From an uncultured Dorea sp. (GTDB taxonomy: Bacteria > Bacillota > Clostridia > Lachnospirales > Lachnospiraceae): a stretch of 6,934 nt of DNA. Position 1 is the stretch's first letter, and every line of letters begins with the position of its first letter. Shown one piece after another: positions 5,920 through 6,934 of this stretch. The translations under genes and the position numbers were made by a program. The stretch covers positions 1 through 6,934 of the forward strand of contig CAJTRE010000060.1 of assembly GCA_910578495.1 (NCBI GenBank), in the 5' to 3' direction. The notes below the pieces were generated by a model. It made no database searches, had not been told where the DNA came from, and saw only the letters and a program-made list of their open reading frames with translations.

Positions 5920-6222
5920 TCAATACTTATCTTTTTCTTCTCTTTTTCTTCCGTTCATCTGCCACCGATCATGCCCTCGGATGCTCCGTACCGCCTGCCG
6001 CAGGGTGTTTGCCCTGCCGTGCAGATGGTACTTGACTCTCCCTGATCTGTCCGCGTGATGTGAGTGGAATATGATCACCGTCCCCCGCTCCGGATACTCC
6101 GGATTGTGCAGGTACCAGTAATGGCCGGTATTCCTGGACATGATCGTCACATCATAGGCATCTGTGGTGATAATGTTGAAATACTCCGGATCCAGACACT
6201 TCAAGTCTTCATTACTGAACAT
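5920..6222 (-). CDS. conserved 100-residue protein of mobile-element type (possibly DUF6870)
   Basis: A 100-residue protein without signal peptide or membrane segment. The central block (NIITTDAYDVTIMSRNTGHYWYLHNPEYPE, residues 16-45), the histidine-rich FHSHH (52-56) and the segment HLHGRANTLRQAVRSIRGHD (66-85) match small proteins I associate with integrative conjugative elements of clostridia (perhaps the DUF6870 group; unverified). Their function is unknown. The last ~15 residues are basic and charged (GRKREEKDKY). Start: AAGGAGG directly upstream supports the ATG at 6222; a longer frame to 6243 lacks support. Its start overlaps the 3' end of the upstream ParB-like frame by 11 bases, so the two were probably co-translated. 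Base composition is clearly richer in G and C than the R-M genes, marking it as part of an older or different element. Confidence 0.7.
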   Translation of the reverse strand: MFSNEDLKCLDPEYFNIITTDAYDVTIMSRNTGHYWYLHNPEYPERGTVIIFHSHHADRSGRVKYHLHGRANTLRQAVRSIRGHDRWQMNGRKREEKDKY

Positions 6223-6622
6223 CGGCAGCCTCCTTCCCGGCAAACCACGCGTCCAGAGCTTTCATAACCAGATCCGTCCGTTCCTTCGCCTTCATCCCGG
6301 AGAAATACTTTTCCTCTGCTTCTGCCGGCATCTTTACGCTCACCGCCTTTGCCGGAGCAGATTCCCTGACCGGATGCAGGATCTCTTCCAGTTTATTTTC
6401 CGTCAGCTCGCCTGCTGCCGCCCTGATCGACTTTGCCGCCTTCTCATTTATCGCAGCATCCTTCTTCGCCACAATGGCCTGTTCATCTTCCGACAGATAA
6501 GAAAGCTCCACTGCCGCTGTCAAGGTCAGTTCGCCTGCATCCAGCCGTTCCTTAATATAGATTCGCAGGAAATTATCTCCCGATATTATACAAAAATTGC
6601 AGATTATCATCACTACATCCAA
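6212..6622 (-). pseudogene. truncated ParB-like partition protein (C-terminal part only)
   Basis: The readable frame covers 136 residues, but only about residue 17 onward looks like a native protein. The segment YIKERLDAGELTLTAAVELS then YLSEDEQ resembles the DNA-binding half of ParB/Spo0J-type proteins from conjugative elements (the GELTLTAAVELSYL stretch), followed by charged helices ending in FSGMKAKERTDLVMKALDAW. The N-terminal CTP-binding ParB domain is absent: upstream of about 6575 the frame reads into unrelated AT-rich DNA. The frame's first start codon is a TTG at 6622 with no ribosome site, and the ATG at 6610 has none either. I infer a gene cut by insertion or recombination near 6575. 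A TATAAT on the minus strand at 6585-6590 could still drive the remnant. ParB identity is moderately sure; a different HTH-containing element protein is possible. Confidence 0.55.
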
Positions 6623-6709
6623 AGAAAAAAGAGCAGATAAAGCGCAGAGACTTTTGCACTTTACTGGCTCCTTTTTTAGATGTATGATAGATAGGTTGAC
6701 AGAAAAAGA

Positions 6710-6744
6710 AGGAGGATGTACGCCCTCGCAAAGCTCATCCTCCT
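6710..6744. repeat. 9-bp perfect inverted repeat containing AGGAGG
   Basis: AGGAGGATG (6710-6718) and CATCCTCCT (6736-6744) form a 9-bp stem with a 17-base loop. On the minus strand the stem is followed by TCTTTTTCT, so it could end transcription running leftward. On the plus strand it would bury a ribosome-site-like AGGAGG upstream of the zinc-ribbon gene. Confidence 0.55.
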
Positions 6745-6745
6745 A

Positions 6746-6776
6746 AAAAGACACCTGCAGATGAAAAGACACCTGC
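6746..6776 (+). repeat. 13-bp direct repeat AAAAGACACCTGC
   Basis: Two identical copies of AAAAGACACCTGC lie at 6746-6758 and 6764-6776 (period 18), between the hairpin and the zinc-ribbon gene. They could be a transposase or regulator binding site at an element end, or a small duplication. Confidence 0.6.
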
Positions 6777-6788
6777 CTTACAAAGACT

Positions 6789-6934
6789 ATGATAATCGAT
6801 TTCACTCATTCTTACAAGGACTATAATGAAATTTTATATTTTTACGGAGTATGGGATTATAAATGCCCTAATCCGGGGTGCAGGGCAAAGCAACACCCCA
6901 TGCGCCGCCATGCCAGATATGAGCGCAGTCTGGT
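6789..6934 (+). CDS. zinc-ribbon protein, N-terminal fragment running off the window (possibly DUF6431 / insertion-sequence gene)
   Basis: The frame opens after a TGA at 6762 and stays open to the edge of the window. From the ATG at 6789 it reads MIIDFTHSYKDYNEILYFYG and then WDYKCPNPGC (C26 and C31), with H36 and H41 in the RAKQHPMRRHARYERSL that follows. The cysteine pair followed by the H-x-R-x-x-R basic stretch is the zinc-ribbon opening seen in several insertion-sequence-associated proteins (I think of DUF6431-type proteins, unverified). No Shine-Dalgarno is seen before the ATG. Its start lies beside the hairpin and direct repeats, consistent with a mobile element that interrupted the ParB-like gene. 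Too little is present to assign a function. Confidence 0.5.
   Translation, partial: MIIDFTHSYKDYNEILYFYGVWDYKCPNPGCRAKQHPMRRHARYERSL

Larger units (their letters stand above)
6576..6788. other. non-coding junction: insertion boundary, AT-rich leader, repeats
   Basis: No convincing gene lies between the ParB-like truncation and the zinc-ribbon start. Visible here are a minus-strand TATAAT (6585-6590), a plus-strand TTGACA (6696-6701) without a fitting -10, a hairpin (6710-6744) and a 13-bp direct repeat (6746-6776). It is probably the end of an inserted element, but no target duplication or terminal repeat can be fixed from one side. Confidence 0.4.

Noticed and set aside
6064..6640. Plus-strand open frames opposite the ParB-like and 100-residue genes
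   Set aside because: They are antisense to genes with recognisable protein patterns and are rich in Arg, Cys and Phe, typical of shadow frames in GC-rich coding DNA.
322..6648. TCTGCGCTTT at 322-331 matching AAAGCGCAGA at 6639-6648 as possible terminal inverted repeats of the whole island
   Set aside because: A 10-base inverted match is expected many times by chance in a window this size, and the flanking bases do not extend it.
6696..6724. TTGACA at 6696-6701 as a promoter for the zinc-ribbon gene
   Set aside because: The position 17 bases downstream reads TACGCC, not a -10 box; left as an isolated -35-like match.
1..6934. CRISPR array, tRNA, rRNA, riboswitch
   Set aside because: No regularly spaced repeats, cloverleaf, rRNA-like or riboswitch-like sequence was seen on either strand.

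Overview
The window reads as part of the accessory (mobile) genome of a low-to-mid GC Firmicute, most likely a gut clostridium or Lachnospiraceae-type host. The basis is strong AGGAGG-type ribosome sites, the codon and base style, and the kinds of mobile-element genes at both ends. This placement is an inference; there is no rRNA, tRNA or housekeeping gene to anchor it.

Left edge (1-365): the C-terminal end of an IS110-family transposase and the short right end of that element. Next, on the minus strand (366-2435), is a two-gene operon: an unrecognised 267-residue protein followed by a fused XRE helix-turn-helix / ImmA-IrrE zinc-peptidase protein. A divergent control region (2436-2617) with a good sigma-A-type promoter in each direction separates it from the central plus-strand operon.

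Centre (2618-5810): a restriction-modification (R-M) locus built as two convergent operons. The plus-strand operon holds a 69-residue controller-like XRE protein, an AlkA-type HhH-GPD DNA glycosylase and a 331-residue putative HNH-type (possibly BstXI-like) restriction endonuclease. The minus-strand operon holds a small HTH_17/excisionase-like protein and a beta-class N6-adenine/N4-cytosine methyltransferase that carries an HTH-like segment inside its specificity region. The two operons meet at a large imperfect hairpin that overlaps the methyltransferase stop codon.

Right edge (5920-6934): the base composition becomes visibly GC-richer. Two overlapping minus-strand genes look like integrative-conjugative-element cargo: a truncated ParB-like C-terminal part and a 100-residue conserved protein. 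The ParB-like reading frame is cut near 6575 by another sequence. That sequence carries a hairpin, a 13-bp direct repeat and the start of a zinc-ribbon protein that runs off the window.

The simplest overall reading is an R-M island inside an integrative conjugative element, flanked by insertion-sequence debris. The most unusual part is the base-excision glycosylase placed between the controller-like and endonuclease genes, next to a divergent regulator-protease pair. Together these may be more than an ordinary type II R-M system.
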